Source of the DNA: Welwitschia mirabilis
Taxonomy: Eukaryota; Gnetophyta; Gnetopsida; Welwitschiales
Reading direction: 5' to 3'
Assembly: GCA_051453625.1 (NCBI GenBank)
Contig: JBOZIK010000001.1
Location: forward strand, 32,822,226-32,886,225
Length of the DNA: 64,000 nucleotides
The position numbers and the translations under genes are program-made. Below, one piece after another: positions 35,976-48,599 of the stretch (the stretch's first letter is position 1; each line of letters starts with the position of its first letter). Below the pieces are notes generated by a model, which was not told the origin of the DNA, made no database searches, and worked only from the letters and a program-made list of their open reading frames with translations.

Positions 35976-38289
35976 TTTTTGGAATTTAAAAACTTGAATT
36001 TTACACCTATACATTTGATAAGTAGCTCTAGATTAACGTAGTCTCCCCATAGGTTTTTATTTTGCTAAGAAATTAATGATCATGATGAGCGTGATATAGT
36101 TTTTCATGAAATATCTTCTTCTAGAAAATAATTAATACATTAATCCTATTAATCCAAAACTACAAGAGTCACTAGTAAAATGTGATACATTATTATAGAA
36201 GTTTCTCAAATGCTTTCAAGAAAGCTAAAATCATGTAGATAATAGTTAAAAAAAATTAAAGTTACATTTTAAACATCATTTGAATATGTAACATATAATA
36301 TGATATGTAAATATTGACACATGAATTATGTATATATCATAACTTAGTAATTGTTTACTGCATAGCATAGTTGGTTTAATCCATGTTTATAACTTCATAG
36401 CTTTAATGTCTTAGTTTGGATCCCATTGTGTATAGGTTAACTTGTAGTTTCTGCTCATGAATTTAAGATGCATTTGGGTGTACGATTTGACATTTTAGGT
36501 AAGAATCACAAGTACGACCCAAAATTTAGTTGCAAGCTTGTAGGCTAATAGGAGGCACTCTAGATTTTCATCCATCCAAGTAGACTAATGATCCTAATAA
36601 GTGTGGTATAGTTTATCATGAATTAACTTAAAAATAATAATAAATAAAATCATTCAAAATGGACTTTTACATAATCAGTAATCAAAATTGTATAGATAAT
36701 GAAGCAAAATCTTAAAATAATATCCATTCATCAATGATTCAAATACTATAGCAAATGTCATTTTGGTACAAAGTAAAACCTCTCAAGGTTTATACATCAT
36801 AATATAATCATTTCCTCATACCTAGGGAGGAAGAGAAAAAGCTTAGAACCTAAAGTTGAAATAAGACTTTATCATATTCCTATGAAATCTAGATCTAAAA
36901 CAATTGAATTTCAAATATAGAATGGAGTTCAACCATTAATCAGACCAAAGATGATTTTAAGATGATTAATTCTTGAAATAGGCTTTTCTTATATAGCCTG
37001 TGGATAAAGTTGTAAGTTAGAGGGGTACATGTTTTATATGTTCTTATTGATAACAAATGATTATTAATGAATTTCCTTGAGTAGTAGAATTTAGATATGT
37101 AAGCCTGAGTCTTCTTATGATCTTATTTTGTACTTCAACTATTAAAATGACTTTTTTTCTACTGTTGTAAGGTTAAACCAATAATATATTTTCTGATTAG
37201 TAATCCCATCTTCTTTAGGACTTGTTTCTCCTACAAATGTTGACAGTGCTATTGGTCTAAGTAGTAGCATCAATTTTCTCAAGTAGCTTGAATTATGTGA
37301 AAGTTGAGTAGTCTATAGTAATCTATAATTGATATTTTAAGTATCACTATTTGTTAGTTACATTTTAGAGATTACAAGATTAAAACTCAGTTATAATAAT
37401 TTAATAATAGTCATGGTATTTATAACCTTAAAATACATTATTTACTAAATTTTAATGGGTCAAATATGTGAAAATTCATGTGTAAGCATTTTCTTAATGA
37501 TTTTTAGATTTTCCCCTCTAAGTCGTTACTTTCCATAGGTAAAAAATTTCTAAAAAAAGGAATTCATTAAGTTCTTTACATCTATGTTTTTTTATGTCAT
37601 CTTTGTTATCCTTTTTAATCTTATGTGTGGGTTGAGATTTAGAGTCAGATGTAAATGGATCTTATCTTGATTATTAAAAATTTTCATTTATTTTTGTAAT
37701 ACTTCTAAGTAAGATAGCATTTCCTCTATAACTTTTTCTTGTCCTCCAACCATGTAGATTTCTTTTAAGTTAGGTATAGGTTGAGATAGAAGCTTATAAC
37801 TATCTTCTTAGTTATTTAAAGATAAACAAGTGCAAACTAATTTGTAAGAGTTGATTCATTCCTTGCATTAGATGTTGAATATTTTGTGCCATTTAGTTAC
37901 TGATTTCAATTTGTTTATTATTACTAACTAGAAAATCTTTAACAAATTATTTTAGAATATTCTATAGTGGCTTGCCTTGAGGTTAAGTATATCTTTATGA
38001 AGTGAATGCTTCATTTTGTTGAGATTTATAAGAAAAACTATGGTGATTTTTCCATTTTGAATTGTATAAGTCTTCATAGAAAAATGATGATTGTTTTTAT
38101 TATTCCAAAAAGGGACTCTTATGTTAAACAACATTTACTAACTTAGCCACTATACATTTGTATATAGAAATAGAAGACATTCATTTGTTTTTTATTTGTC
38201 TAAAGTACATATAACACATATAATAACTCCATTACCATTACATGGTTTAAATATTCTAAGGTATTATAAGAGGTTAACTATGGTGTTTT

Positions 38290-38560
38290 GTTTTTCATCC
38301 ATGTTAGTTTCATCATCTAGTTTGTAAATCCATCTTCTTATGTCTTTACTAGATGATTAGGTTTATCTAGCCATCTCTTTAATTATATATGGTCTCTTTC
38401 AATTTTTGGAACCTTTAGCTATGTTTTCTAAAGTATCCTAGGTTTCTTTAGATTCTTTAGAAGAAAAGGTTCCTCCAATAATCATTTCAATTAATTTTAT
38501 ACTTTATGATGTTAATTCTTTATAGTAAAAGTCTGTTATTCTCTATGTTTTAAAATCATG
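38290..38560 (-). pseudogene. Gypsy (Athila/Tat-like) gag relic
   Basis: On the minus strand the translation NEMIIGGTFSSKESKET-stop-DTLENIAKGSKN resembles the gag core of plant Athila/Tat Gypsy elements (GG..L.K....A...LE.MA..S..W). Downstream on the same strand (about 37.75 kb) NLKEIYMVGGQEKVIEEML could be its continuation. Stops are frequent, including one where Trp is expected. Assignment rests on short matches from memory. Confidence 0.45.
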
Positions 38561-41500
38561 TTACAGCATTTAATCCACAAGTTCTTAAAACATTTGAATT
38601 CATTATAAAATATCCCATAATCTATTTTATAAATATACAATCTTACATCTTAATTCATTTTTTTCTTTATGTTGGAAAGTAGCTCTTTAAAAATGGTTGA
38701 TTACAATCTTACAATAACTTAATTGAAAAGGGTTTTGATGAATGTAGCTATGAGTTAGATTTCCTTTTAAATGAACAGTGAAATAGGTTCATCCTAATTC
38801 TATTATTTTGATCACCTATGATTAATACTATAGCTTAAATTAACATGTATATTCATCAGAGTCTTTTGAATCAAAACCATAAAAGTCTAAGCAATAAATA
38901 GATTATGGTTAGTTTTCTTTTAAGTTGACTTATTGAGAAGACAAAATCATACATGAAGTTGTAGTTAAATTCTTAGGTGGTCATAAAGCTTTCAATGTTC
39001 TCCTAGTCTACATTGATATACACCTCTATTAGTATTATAAATAGTTCTTTTTTTAAAATAAATCCCTAAGTTTTAAGTTGAAGTTTTACCTATTTATAAT
39101 ATGGGGCTAGAGTAGTTGTCATTAGAGTTATTTAGTTATCAAAGTTATTTAATATTGGTTCAAGTTGATGTTACTCTTCATTAGTTTTTTTATGGGCTCA
39201 ACTAGTGATAGTCTTAACCTAATAATGCATGGCATTAAGATCAATAGGAAAAAATTTAAAATATCTTTCGAATAAAAAATAATGCATAATACTAAAAGAT
39301 GTAGTTTCCAATTCAAACACATAATTTTTCTGCAAATAGAATGATAACGGTAGCTAGATTAAAATGCATATATGATGTAAAATAAATAGTAAACAAATAA
39401 TAACATTATATAATTTTTCATAAGGTGATTTGCAAAAAAATTTACAAAAACTNNNNNNNNNNNNNNNNNNNNNNNNNNNNNNNNNNNNNNNNNNNNNNNN
39501 NNNNNNNNNNNNNNNNNNNNNNNNNNNNNNNNNNNNNNNNNNNNNNNNNNNNNNNNNNNNNNNNNNNNNNNNNNNNNNNNNNNNNNNNNNNNNNNNNNNN
39601 NNNNNNNNNNNNNNNNNNNNNNNNNNNNNNNNNNNNNNNNNNNNNNNNNNNNNNNNNNNNNNNNNNNNNNNNNNNNNNNNNNNNNNNNNNNNNNNNNNNN
39701 NNNNNNNNNNNNNNNNNNNNNNNNNNNNNNNNNNNNNNNNNNNNNNNNNNNNNNNNNNNNNNNNNNNNNNNNNNNNNNNNNNNNNNNNNNNNNNNNNNNN
39801 NNNNNNNNNNNNNNNNNNNNNNNNNNNNNNNNNNNNNNNNNNNNNNNNNNNNNNNNNNNNNNNNNNNNNNNNNNNNNNNNNNNNNNNNNNNNNNNNNNNN
39901 NNNNNNNNNNNNNNNNNNNNNNNNNNNNNNNNNNNNNNNNNNNNNNNNNNNNNNNNNNNNNNNNNNNNNNNNNNNNNNNNNNNNNNNNNNAACTAAAATC
40001 TTAAAAAACAATAGAAAAGATAAATTTGTTGACATTAAATCACACAGTGCAGATAGATATACGAACTTTAATGGATAGTTAATCTCCTATTCTATCTGCA
40101 TCTAAGACTAGCAAAACAACATAGAATATACTTGGATAAAAGTAAGATAAAACATAGATAATCTAAGATGAATGATTCATAGATCCAAGATTCTACACTT
40201 TAGATGCTACTAGTCTTTATAAAATAGAAAATTATTTTGTAATTTTAAGAGCAAAAAATCTAAAAAGAAAGCTTAAAAGTTTCAAAAAATAAATTAAATT
40301 TTTATAAGCTAGGGAATACCAATTATAAACCCAATAATAATGACAAAAAATTACTACATCTTGACAATTATTATGGTTTGTAATACTTAAATTTATGTCT
40401 TGGTAATTAAGGCATAAAAAGCAAGTTCAAATTTATAAAACTAGAGTACTTATTTTAATATAGCAAATCCTATTCTTCCATAGGACTACAAGGGAATTTT
40501 AGAGCCCATAAAGGATTAGGTCTATTTAGAAAAGGTATGTCTGATGTACGTTTAAATTAAATTGGAAAAAAGGTTAACTGTGTTTTTATTATTCTCCTAT
40601 GTACTAAGAATCATTGCTCACGGAATAAACTACGAGGCAAGATTAACTTTCACATAAAATGGTTTCACAGATATGTTATAAATTATTCACTACAGACTTC
40701 AAATGACATAAGTGCAACTAGCTTAGAGATGACTCGTCTAATAGTGAGATGTAAAAAATACTAGGACATCACAAAATATGTCATAACAATGAACATATTA
40801 ATTATCTAAATCTTAACGATACATTGAAGAAAACAACTCTAAATTACAATTCTAAAAGAATTTTTAAAATGAACTAGTGCATAACTAGTAATCATATTTA
40901 TACCAATAATGAAATAAAAAATAGATTTAATCATAGTGTTAGGCTAACTCCTTTTACCAAAAATCCATGACTAATGAGAAACCTAGCTGAATTCCTATAA
41001 CACTAAGAATTTCACCCGTCTCTAATATGAATTTGAGGATTAAACCTTTTATAGTGTTCTAATTCTTACATATTCAACATTTCTTAGTTTGATGAAGGCA
41101 TAAGGGACTCATTATATTTTATGCTCACCTAGTGTATTTGCCAATACTCAAACTCAAGACTTGGGAATTGATACATTATTAGGTTATATAATTTTACCCA
41201 TAACAGATGAGTAGCCTAGCTAGATGTATCTAATTCTTAATATACTTGATCAATACATAAATTAAAGTTCATTACCTAGTAATACAAATATTATAACAAA
41301 TAGTAATATTAGAGCCTTTAGCTTAACAAGATAGATGCTCAAGAAAAAATACTTTTATCATGCATAAGGAGGAAGAAAAGAGGCTTAAGACAAGCCCTCA
41401 TGATAGTCATGCAAACAATAGATTAGAAAAAAATAGAATTCACATATGAAGACATTCATGAAATGAAACATGAATTAAATATCTCAATCCTTGAAGTAGC

Positions 41501-42320
41501 TATAATTATATATCATAAGGTTTAGCAGCAGATTACAAGTGTGTGTACTTGATAGGTTAGGATATATACAATCTAGTGATGATGGAGTTTCTCAGGTTGT
41601 AACATTAGTCACATTCATCCACAGTCTTCTTAAGATATTCTATAGGATTTTAATTATTAATTTTAATTTTTATTAATTTTATAAGTTTATTTGAGTAATG
41701 AATTAACTACTTTTTAATCTAGGTTCTCCATAACCTATCTTCTTATAAAACATCTATGGCATAAATGGTCTGGATAGTAGCACCGATGTTCTTGGATTAT
41801 TTGTCAAAGTTTAAGGTTGGGCAACTTAGGATGATTTATAAGTTAAAATTTAAGTACTGATCCTTTTCAATAATAATTTAAAAATTATAAGGATTAAACT
41901 TTGATAATGATAATTTAATGTTAAAAATGACAATTATATTCTTAAAATATGTTTTTTTGTGCTTTATTCCCTTGTCAATTTATTATCGCAATATATTTTT
42001 TCTTTATCATCATATTTAAGGAAATATTCTAAGTAATGATATTAAGGGAATTATTTTCTTGAATACCAATAATAAAATTCTTAATATGCCCTTTTTTGGT
42101 TATCCTTTTTTAAGTTAATGATAATAATGTTAATATTAATTAACTTTTATATCAACTTGAAAAATATTACTTTATTTTAAACTCTTTTATTAATTAGTGA
42201 GAATTAATTTTCTATAGATTCATAAGAAGTTATAGGATCTACCAAGTGAAAGAAGGAAGCTGATACATGATTAATATAATTCTTTTAGTTTTCAAGCTTT
42301 TCTTTCTTCCCTTTGGAACT
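38561..42320. other. AT-rich DNA with a 538-base gap, nothing recognised
   Basis: No coding motif or repeat family seen on either strand outside the gap at 39453-39990. Confidence 0.45.
39453..39990. other. assembly gap (538 N)
   Basis: Apparent reading frames across this region consist of unknown bases only and were ignored. Confidence 0.99.
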
Positions 42321-42329
42321 AGATTCTTG

Positions 42330-43130
42330 TTAAAGTTTAATAAAAAGTAAAGAAATGAAAAAGAATATCTCCTATCTAGTAGGTAATTTCTTGGTTTTTA
42401 AGGCTATTCTAGCTTTTATTAATGTTTATTATTCCTCTCATTAGGAAAATTTTTAGTTTCTGACCAAAATTTAGAGCATCTATTTAGGAATCTCATATGG
42501 TCATTTAAATACTCCTATAAAGGAATTCATCATGTAACCTAGGATGTAACTACTTTACCTTGAAAACAAGGTGGTTTAGATTTTATGAATTCTTTTAAGG
42601 AAGGTCTTACATGAAGGGCTTAAGTGGCTTTTTTAGCATCTAGATCCTCAAAATATTATTGGAAAATTATTACAGCTTCATCTTTAATAAGATTTTTGTA
42701 AAAATAAATCCTTTCGAAAGGGCATTCATTTTATTAATGGAATTTTCTTTTTGAAAAAGCTTAATCTTCTAGATACACATGTTTTTTATAGTATTTAGAG
42801 AGCTTATAAAATATTACATTAATAAACTAATTGGTAAAATATTTATATGCATTTAAATCTTCTTACTTATTTTTCCTTTATGGTTATCACTGCAGCTTAT
42901 TGTAATTGCTTCCTCAACTTATTGATTTTAAAAAGACATAGCCTCTCTTAATTTCTTGAGGCTAGGAGGTCAATAGATTTCCTAGGAAAAATTCAAAACT
43001 CTCTATAGTGGCCTTTCATCATGTAGCATTTATTTTTTAGAATCTATAGTTTTCTTCTTTAGCATATGAATTTATACAATGCTAAGTAAAATTTTGTTGA
43101 GAATGTCAACTAGAATAATAGCTTACTAAT
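42330..43130 (+). mobile_element. L1-type LINE 3' end (C-terminal part of ORF2), degenerate
   Basis: Translation gives SYLVGNFLVFKAILAFINVY near 42370-42435, then IYLGISYG and LENK..GGLDFMNSFKEGL near 42560-42610. This corresponds to the region after the LINE palm (LS.AGR..VI.SVL..I..Y...., then KGGLG....). Nothing upstream could be read as palm or endonuclease, so it is 5'-truncated, the usual form of LINE insertions. It is homologous, in inverted orientation, to 48600-49270. Confidence 0.65.
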
Positions 43131-43919
43131 TTAATCATATAATCCTTTCACTTCTTTCTAGTTACTTCATAGTTCGTTAGTTTTTATTACTTACTGTAAC
43201 GAAATTTAGCATAAACCAGAAAATAAACATTTGGAAACTTATTATGCTTTCAAAATTTAAATACTTTCTTTGGTACTTTTTTCATTAAGATTCATCTTTT
43301 ACTAGTATGCTTTAGTATAGTGGTATATTTAACTTAGTGTGCCATTAATGTGATATATCTAAAATTTCAAGTCATGTTATTTGATAATGCACTTATTCCA
43401 AAAATACCTAGATTTGGATGTGCAAAATCCTCTAAAACATTCAACTTGCAGAAAATGTATTATTCTTTAGCTTTCTACCAAGTACCAATATTCATTTTAA
43501 ACTTCTTCAGAGAGTTATTCATCTTATTAGTTTATATAAAATTTGGAAGAACAAATGTAATTTAATATTTCATAAGATAGAGTATTCCTTTTCCCTCATT
43601 TAAGTATTCAAAGGTAAACTACTATTCTACAAAATGTTTATTTTTATCTTCAAATTTAATTGGATAAGGTCTAACTTAAGGTTTAAATACCTAATGTAGC
43701 TTCTAGAGGAGTGGTTAGGTAGACCATTCATGGTTAATCGACTGTCTCATAAAGACCCTATTTTTCTAAATACCTCATGTGATTAGTCATAGTCACAAAA
43801 TTAGAATTTAAAAGTTTCATCTAATGTATTTTATTTAAATATTATTTAGTTGTTCTCTTTATTTTGATTAGACTGACAACTTCGTATTAAGGTCATCATG
43901 CCTTATCTTTTTTAATTGC

Positions 43920-45700
43920 AATGAAAACATTTTCCTAGGAATCAACATCCCCCTTGAAATATATTGTTTACTAAAATTTATGGATCCAAGTATATAAAAA
44001 TTCAAGTGTAAACAACTATACTTTAACTTTGTAAGATGAACTTTGGTATGGTTTTATATCTAACTATCTTATTACACATAAATTATTTGATCAACTCAAG
44101 ATAAAGGGCATTTCTTGCATAAGGCTAATAAATATTTCTAGGATGATCCTAACTATCCAAATATTATTTTGTTTAAATCATTTGTAGATGCATTCCATAA
44201 TTTAGAATTATAAAACTTTTAAAATTTACATTGATAATATTTGTGGAGGTCACTTTTGGGCCCAAAGAAAAAAGTTCTTGTAAGCTTTTACAATGTGAAT
44301 TAAATTTTTCTACTGTATTTAAAGATGCTTATGAATATTACAAGTTTATTTATAATTATCAACATTTAGGTAGCCTTAAAAAAAGAAATATGATGTTTGT
44401 TTCTCCTATTTGAGTTGTTGAATCTTTTGACATATAGTATTTAGGCTTTATTGAGCCATTTTCTCCATATTTTGATCATCTTTACATCTTGGTTTATGTT
44501 GATTACATTAGTAAGTAGTATGAATGCATTCTAATTTAAACTAATGATGGTAGAATGGTTATTAAATTTTTGAAAGGGATTCATCCTACCTTGATAACTC
44601 TATAGCTCTTATTAATGATGAAGGTACACATTTTTATAACTAAATTACAAATAATCATATGTTGAGATGTAGTATTCTACATAAATTTTCTACTCCGTAT
44701 CATCCACAAACCAATGGTAAAGTAGAAATTACCAATCATGATTTAAAGAGAATTTTATAAAAAATTTTAATTCTAAAAGAAAATATTTGTCACTTCATCT
44801 TAATAATGCTTTCACCTTTATTAGAATGTTCTTTTATAGNNNNNNNNNNNNNNNNNNNNNNNNNNNNNNNNNNNNNNNNNNNNNNNNNNNNNNNNNNNNN
44901 NNNNNNNNNNNNNNNNNNNNNNNNNNNNNNNNNNNNNNNNNNNNNNNNNNNNNNNNNNNNNNNNNNNNNNNNNNNNNNNNNNNNNNNNNNNNNNNNNNNN
45001 NNNNNNNNNNNNNNNNNNNNNNNNNNNNNNNNNNNNNNNNNNNNNNNNNNNNNNNNNNNNNNNNNNNNNNNNNNNNNNNNNNNNNNNNNNNNNNNNNNNN
45101 NNNNNNNNNNNNNNNNNNNNNNNNNNNNNNNNNNNNNNNNNNNNNNNNNNNNNNNNNNNNNNNNNNNNNNNNNNNNNNNNNNNNNNNNNNNNNNNNNNNN
45201 NNNNNNNNNNNNNNNNNNNNNNNNNNNNNNNNNNNNNNNNNNNNNNNNNNNNNNNNNNNNNNNNNNNNNNNNNNNNNNNNNNNNNNNNNNNNNNNNNNNN
45301 NNNNNNNNNNNNNNNNNNNNNNNNNNNNNNNNNNNNNNNNNNNNNNNNNNNNNNNNNNNNNNNNNNNNNNNNNNNNNNNNNNNNNNNNNNNNNNNNNNNN
45401 NNNNNNNNNNNNNNNNNNNNNNNNNNNNNNNNNNNNNNNNNNNNNNNNNNNNNNNNNNNNNNNNNNNNNNNNNNNNNNNNNNNNNNNNNNNNNNNNNNNN
45501 NNNNNNNNNNNNCTCTCTAAGCTATTAAGTGGCTTAACCATAATATTGATGAAGCTTTAAAATTTAGGGATATTAGTCTTAATGATATTAAAGAAATTAG
45601 AAATGAATTCTATAAGAACTATCATACTCAAAAAGAAAGGATTAAAAAAAATACCATGATGCTTATATTATTAAAAACTCCTTTAATCCTAGTACTTAGG
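43920..45700 (+). mobile_element. Ty3/Gypsy (Athila/Tat-like) integrase relic
   Basis: Readable pieces are WYGFISNYLITHKLF near 44050, then the integrase zinc region (NICGGHF near 44237, FKDAYEYYKF near 44310, GSLKKRN near 44370). The core follows: YLGFIEPFSP, LYILVYVDYISK near 44485, TNDGRMVIKFL near 44540 and HPQTNGKVEITNHDLK at 44701-44748. Then LNNAF enters the N gap. After the gap come KWLNHNIDEALKFRDISLND, RNEFYKNYHTQKERIK near 45525-45640. Several stops and frame changes show it is dead. LTRs and reverse transcriptase were not recognised. Confidence 0.8.
44840..45512. other. assembly gap (673 N) within the Gypsy integrase
   Basis: Only about 200 bases are normally expected between the flanking integrase motifs, so the gap may hold an insertion or be overestimated (inference). 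Confidence 0.97.
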
Positions 45701-48590
45701 ATTTTTTAATATATTTTACACATGTATTTATTTTTTTGTAAGTTGATATCTAAATGAGCTAGATATTTCAAAGCTCAAGATATATTTTCACATGAAGCTA
45801 TTATAATCTTAAACCTAGCTACCAAAAATACATTTGAAGTTAATAGACAAAGATAAAATCATATAATTTATCTATTACTTTTAAAGATACTTTCCTAGAA
45901 CTCGTTAACTATTCATAAATTATTTGCATTGTTTAATAGGATATGTTAGTTTAGAATAATAAGAATTAAAAATCATGCAGGGAGATAAACTACTTAAAAG
46001 ATATTAAGTGATATTGATAGTAAAAATTTCCTGTTTGTAAGGATGTACCTTATTTTTCCCTATTAATGATGTTAATATGAATAGATCTTAGTCTCATGTC
46101 TTAGTTTTGGGAATGTTTATGGTTTCTAATATCAAATTAAATAATGTTATTCTTAATATCATATTTTTTAATACCTTATAATTTGGGGAAAATGTTGATT
46201 TAGATAATAATTACTTTGCCTTCACATATTGGCTATGGTTCATGAGGCATAATTTTAAGGACAAACATTCCTTTTGATTTGTCCTTATGATCTAATGATT
46301 TGTGATGCTTGGAAATGTTCAAATCTTTTAAGCTTAATGTGAATTTATATTTAATTCAAAAGTCTTTATGACTAAATTTGTTATCCAAGCATGCATGGTA
46401 CATTTTAGTGGATGGAATAATCACGTTACAATTAGCATAATAGAGTATGTACTTGTGTGTATATACCATTCCATGGCAAATAACATGATCATTCTCTTAC
46501 TAGATGAGTATATACTTATACGTATGAGCACCAGCACCTTCATAATGCAATCTTGGTTAACTATCTTGGAAGGTGAAAGTTGTCACTATATACTACTCCT
46601 TGGTTATGGAGTTGTATTGCATTATATGCTAAAAAGAGTTTTCCATTAGTAGTTTCTTGGATAACCATATTTGTAAAAGGAAATTAAGGTTATCATTGTG
46701 AGGTACCTAGAGAGAACTTTACATGTTATATGTCTAGATTTCATGTAGATTGAACATTTTCATTATTGAGTTAAAATCATCAACCTTCACTATCATTGAT
46801 TTTTGCTTTTTTTTCAAGTTAATATAAAATTAATTTATCTTAGTTTAATAATTTTTTCTTTTTATTAAAAATAAACTACCCTAGTTTCCAATTCTAGACC
46901 CATAAGAAATAATGTAAAACGTCATTCCTTTTTGGCTTATAATTCCCTTATACTCCTCAAAATAATAATAAATGACCTTTTTGATAACTATAATTAATCT
47001 TTTTACTTCCACGTATAACTTATCTAATAAACAAAAGCATTTTTCTACTTTGTATTTATCATGCTTCATTTCACCTCAACTGTCATTCAAAATAAATGAT
47101 CCATAACTTATATTCATCCTCCCATATATAGATACAAATTCCCAACCCTGCATTCAGAATGCTGCCTGTGCTTTTACTTTGCTCCATCTTTGCACTATTT
47201 TTTAGATATTAGTATTTGCTCCTACATCAAATTAAACTAGTGTTTCCATCTATTATACTAGTGCCATCATTTCTTTTCATTAAGACATATTGAAAGGATA
47301 GAATACTTCATTGTGGAAGTTATATTCTATTAATTTCTATAGAAATACACCATTAGTTATTATAGATCATGAAATTATAAGAGTAAAGAAGCATGACAAG
47401 CTAAGTTTATCTTTAAAACATGAAATGGGTATATCTAGGATTCCAAAATGGGGAAAAATGTAAAAATAAAAGAAAATGAAGAAAAAAGCAAAGGAGGAAG
47501 AGGAGGAGCAACCATAAGGGATTAATCACCCAGTCCTAGTTCTTTCTAAGAAAAAATATAACTTAGGAAATGGTGCTAAGAAAGTGTCAAAAATTTGTTG
47601 TAAAAGATTTGAAAAAATATGAGATAATACAAGAAAGAAATAACACAAAATATTGATAAGAATAAAAGTGAAGTAATGTTCAAACTTGATGATATTCATA
47701 GGAGCTAAACATCTAAAAAGGGATCTTTCTATGAAAGATCTTGAATATTTTCTTCTTTTACTTGATGTTATTTGCCTTTCTTTCTTTTTATAATGACTTA
47801 TTTAATGCCTTCTAATATTTTATTAAGATCAAATTATAGAAATATGTATGGTTTTATTTTATAATTTGAGGGTATATGAGTCCTTAACAAAGGTTTTCAC
47901 TAGTTCAGAATCAATCATTATGGCTTAAATAATATGTATGCTTTAAGAAACCAAAAGAAAAAAAACCTACATCCTCAAGACAAAGCTACTTGTTTGAATG
48001 AAATAAAGAATACAACTAAACATAATTCAAAGAAAATGTATTATATGAAAATTTTCAACTTTAATTTATAGGTTTCTAGATGAAGAGGAGCTTTAAGAGG
48101 AACTTTGGTAATCATGTATGATCCATTCAACTAATGCTTTAAAAGCTATATAAAATAATTAACCTCAAACTGAGTCTTCTCTATTTAAGTTTAAAGCTAA
48201 AATTTAGCATTTTGTAAAATGTTGATTTTCTCCTAGGAGGAAAGTACTCTATTTTATGAAATGTTAAATCAAATTTTCTTTTTCAAATTTGATACAAAGT
48301 AATAGAACAACTACCTGTTTAGAGAAACTTAAGTGAAATATTGGAATTTGGCAAAAAAGAAAATAATACCAAATTTTATGAAAGCTAAATCTTGTAGAGC
48401 ACTTTTCATGTTCAAATTAAGTGTTTTTAGCAAAAGGAAATTGTTAAAATACAAGAGTAAAATTTTCAAGTATACAATATTGAAGACATACTAGGTTAAG
48501 AATACCTAAATGTAGAAGTATGCTGCCAATATGTAAACCTTAATGAAGAAAGTACATAAGAAAATGCCTAATTCTTGGAAATGCTAAAAG
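45701..48590. other. AT-rich DNA, nothing recognised
   Basis: An ORF at 46368-46649 (93 codons) has no recognisable domain. The right part may be the decayed tail of the minus-strand LINE. Confidence 0.45.
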
Positions 48591-48599
48591 TTTTTAAAT

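Larger units (their letters stand above)
33126..38280. other. very AT-rich DNA, no gene recognised apart from listed repeats
   Basis: Long AT-rich stretch. A TATA-containing T-rich area near 34.4-34.6 kb could be an old LTR, but I found no partner copy. Degenerate duplications near 35.1-35.3 and 35.88-35.98 kb are noted separately. Confidence 0.4.

Noticed and set aside
39425-40078. Long open frames across the 538-base gap (and likewise at 44787-45560 and 60060-61118)
   Set aside because: They consist almost wholly of unknown bases and carry no coding evidence.
46368-46649. 93-codon ORF downstream of the Gypsy integrase
   Set aside because: No recognisable domain and no relation to post-integrase ORFs that I could see; treated as chance.
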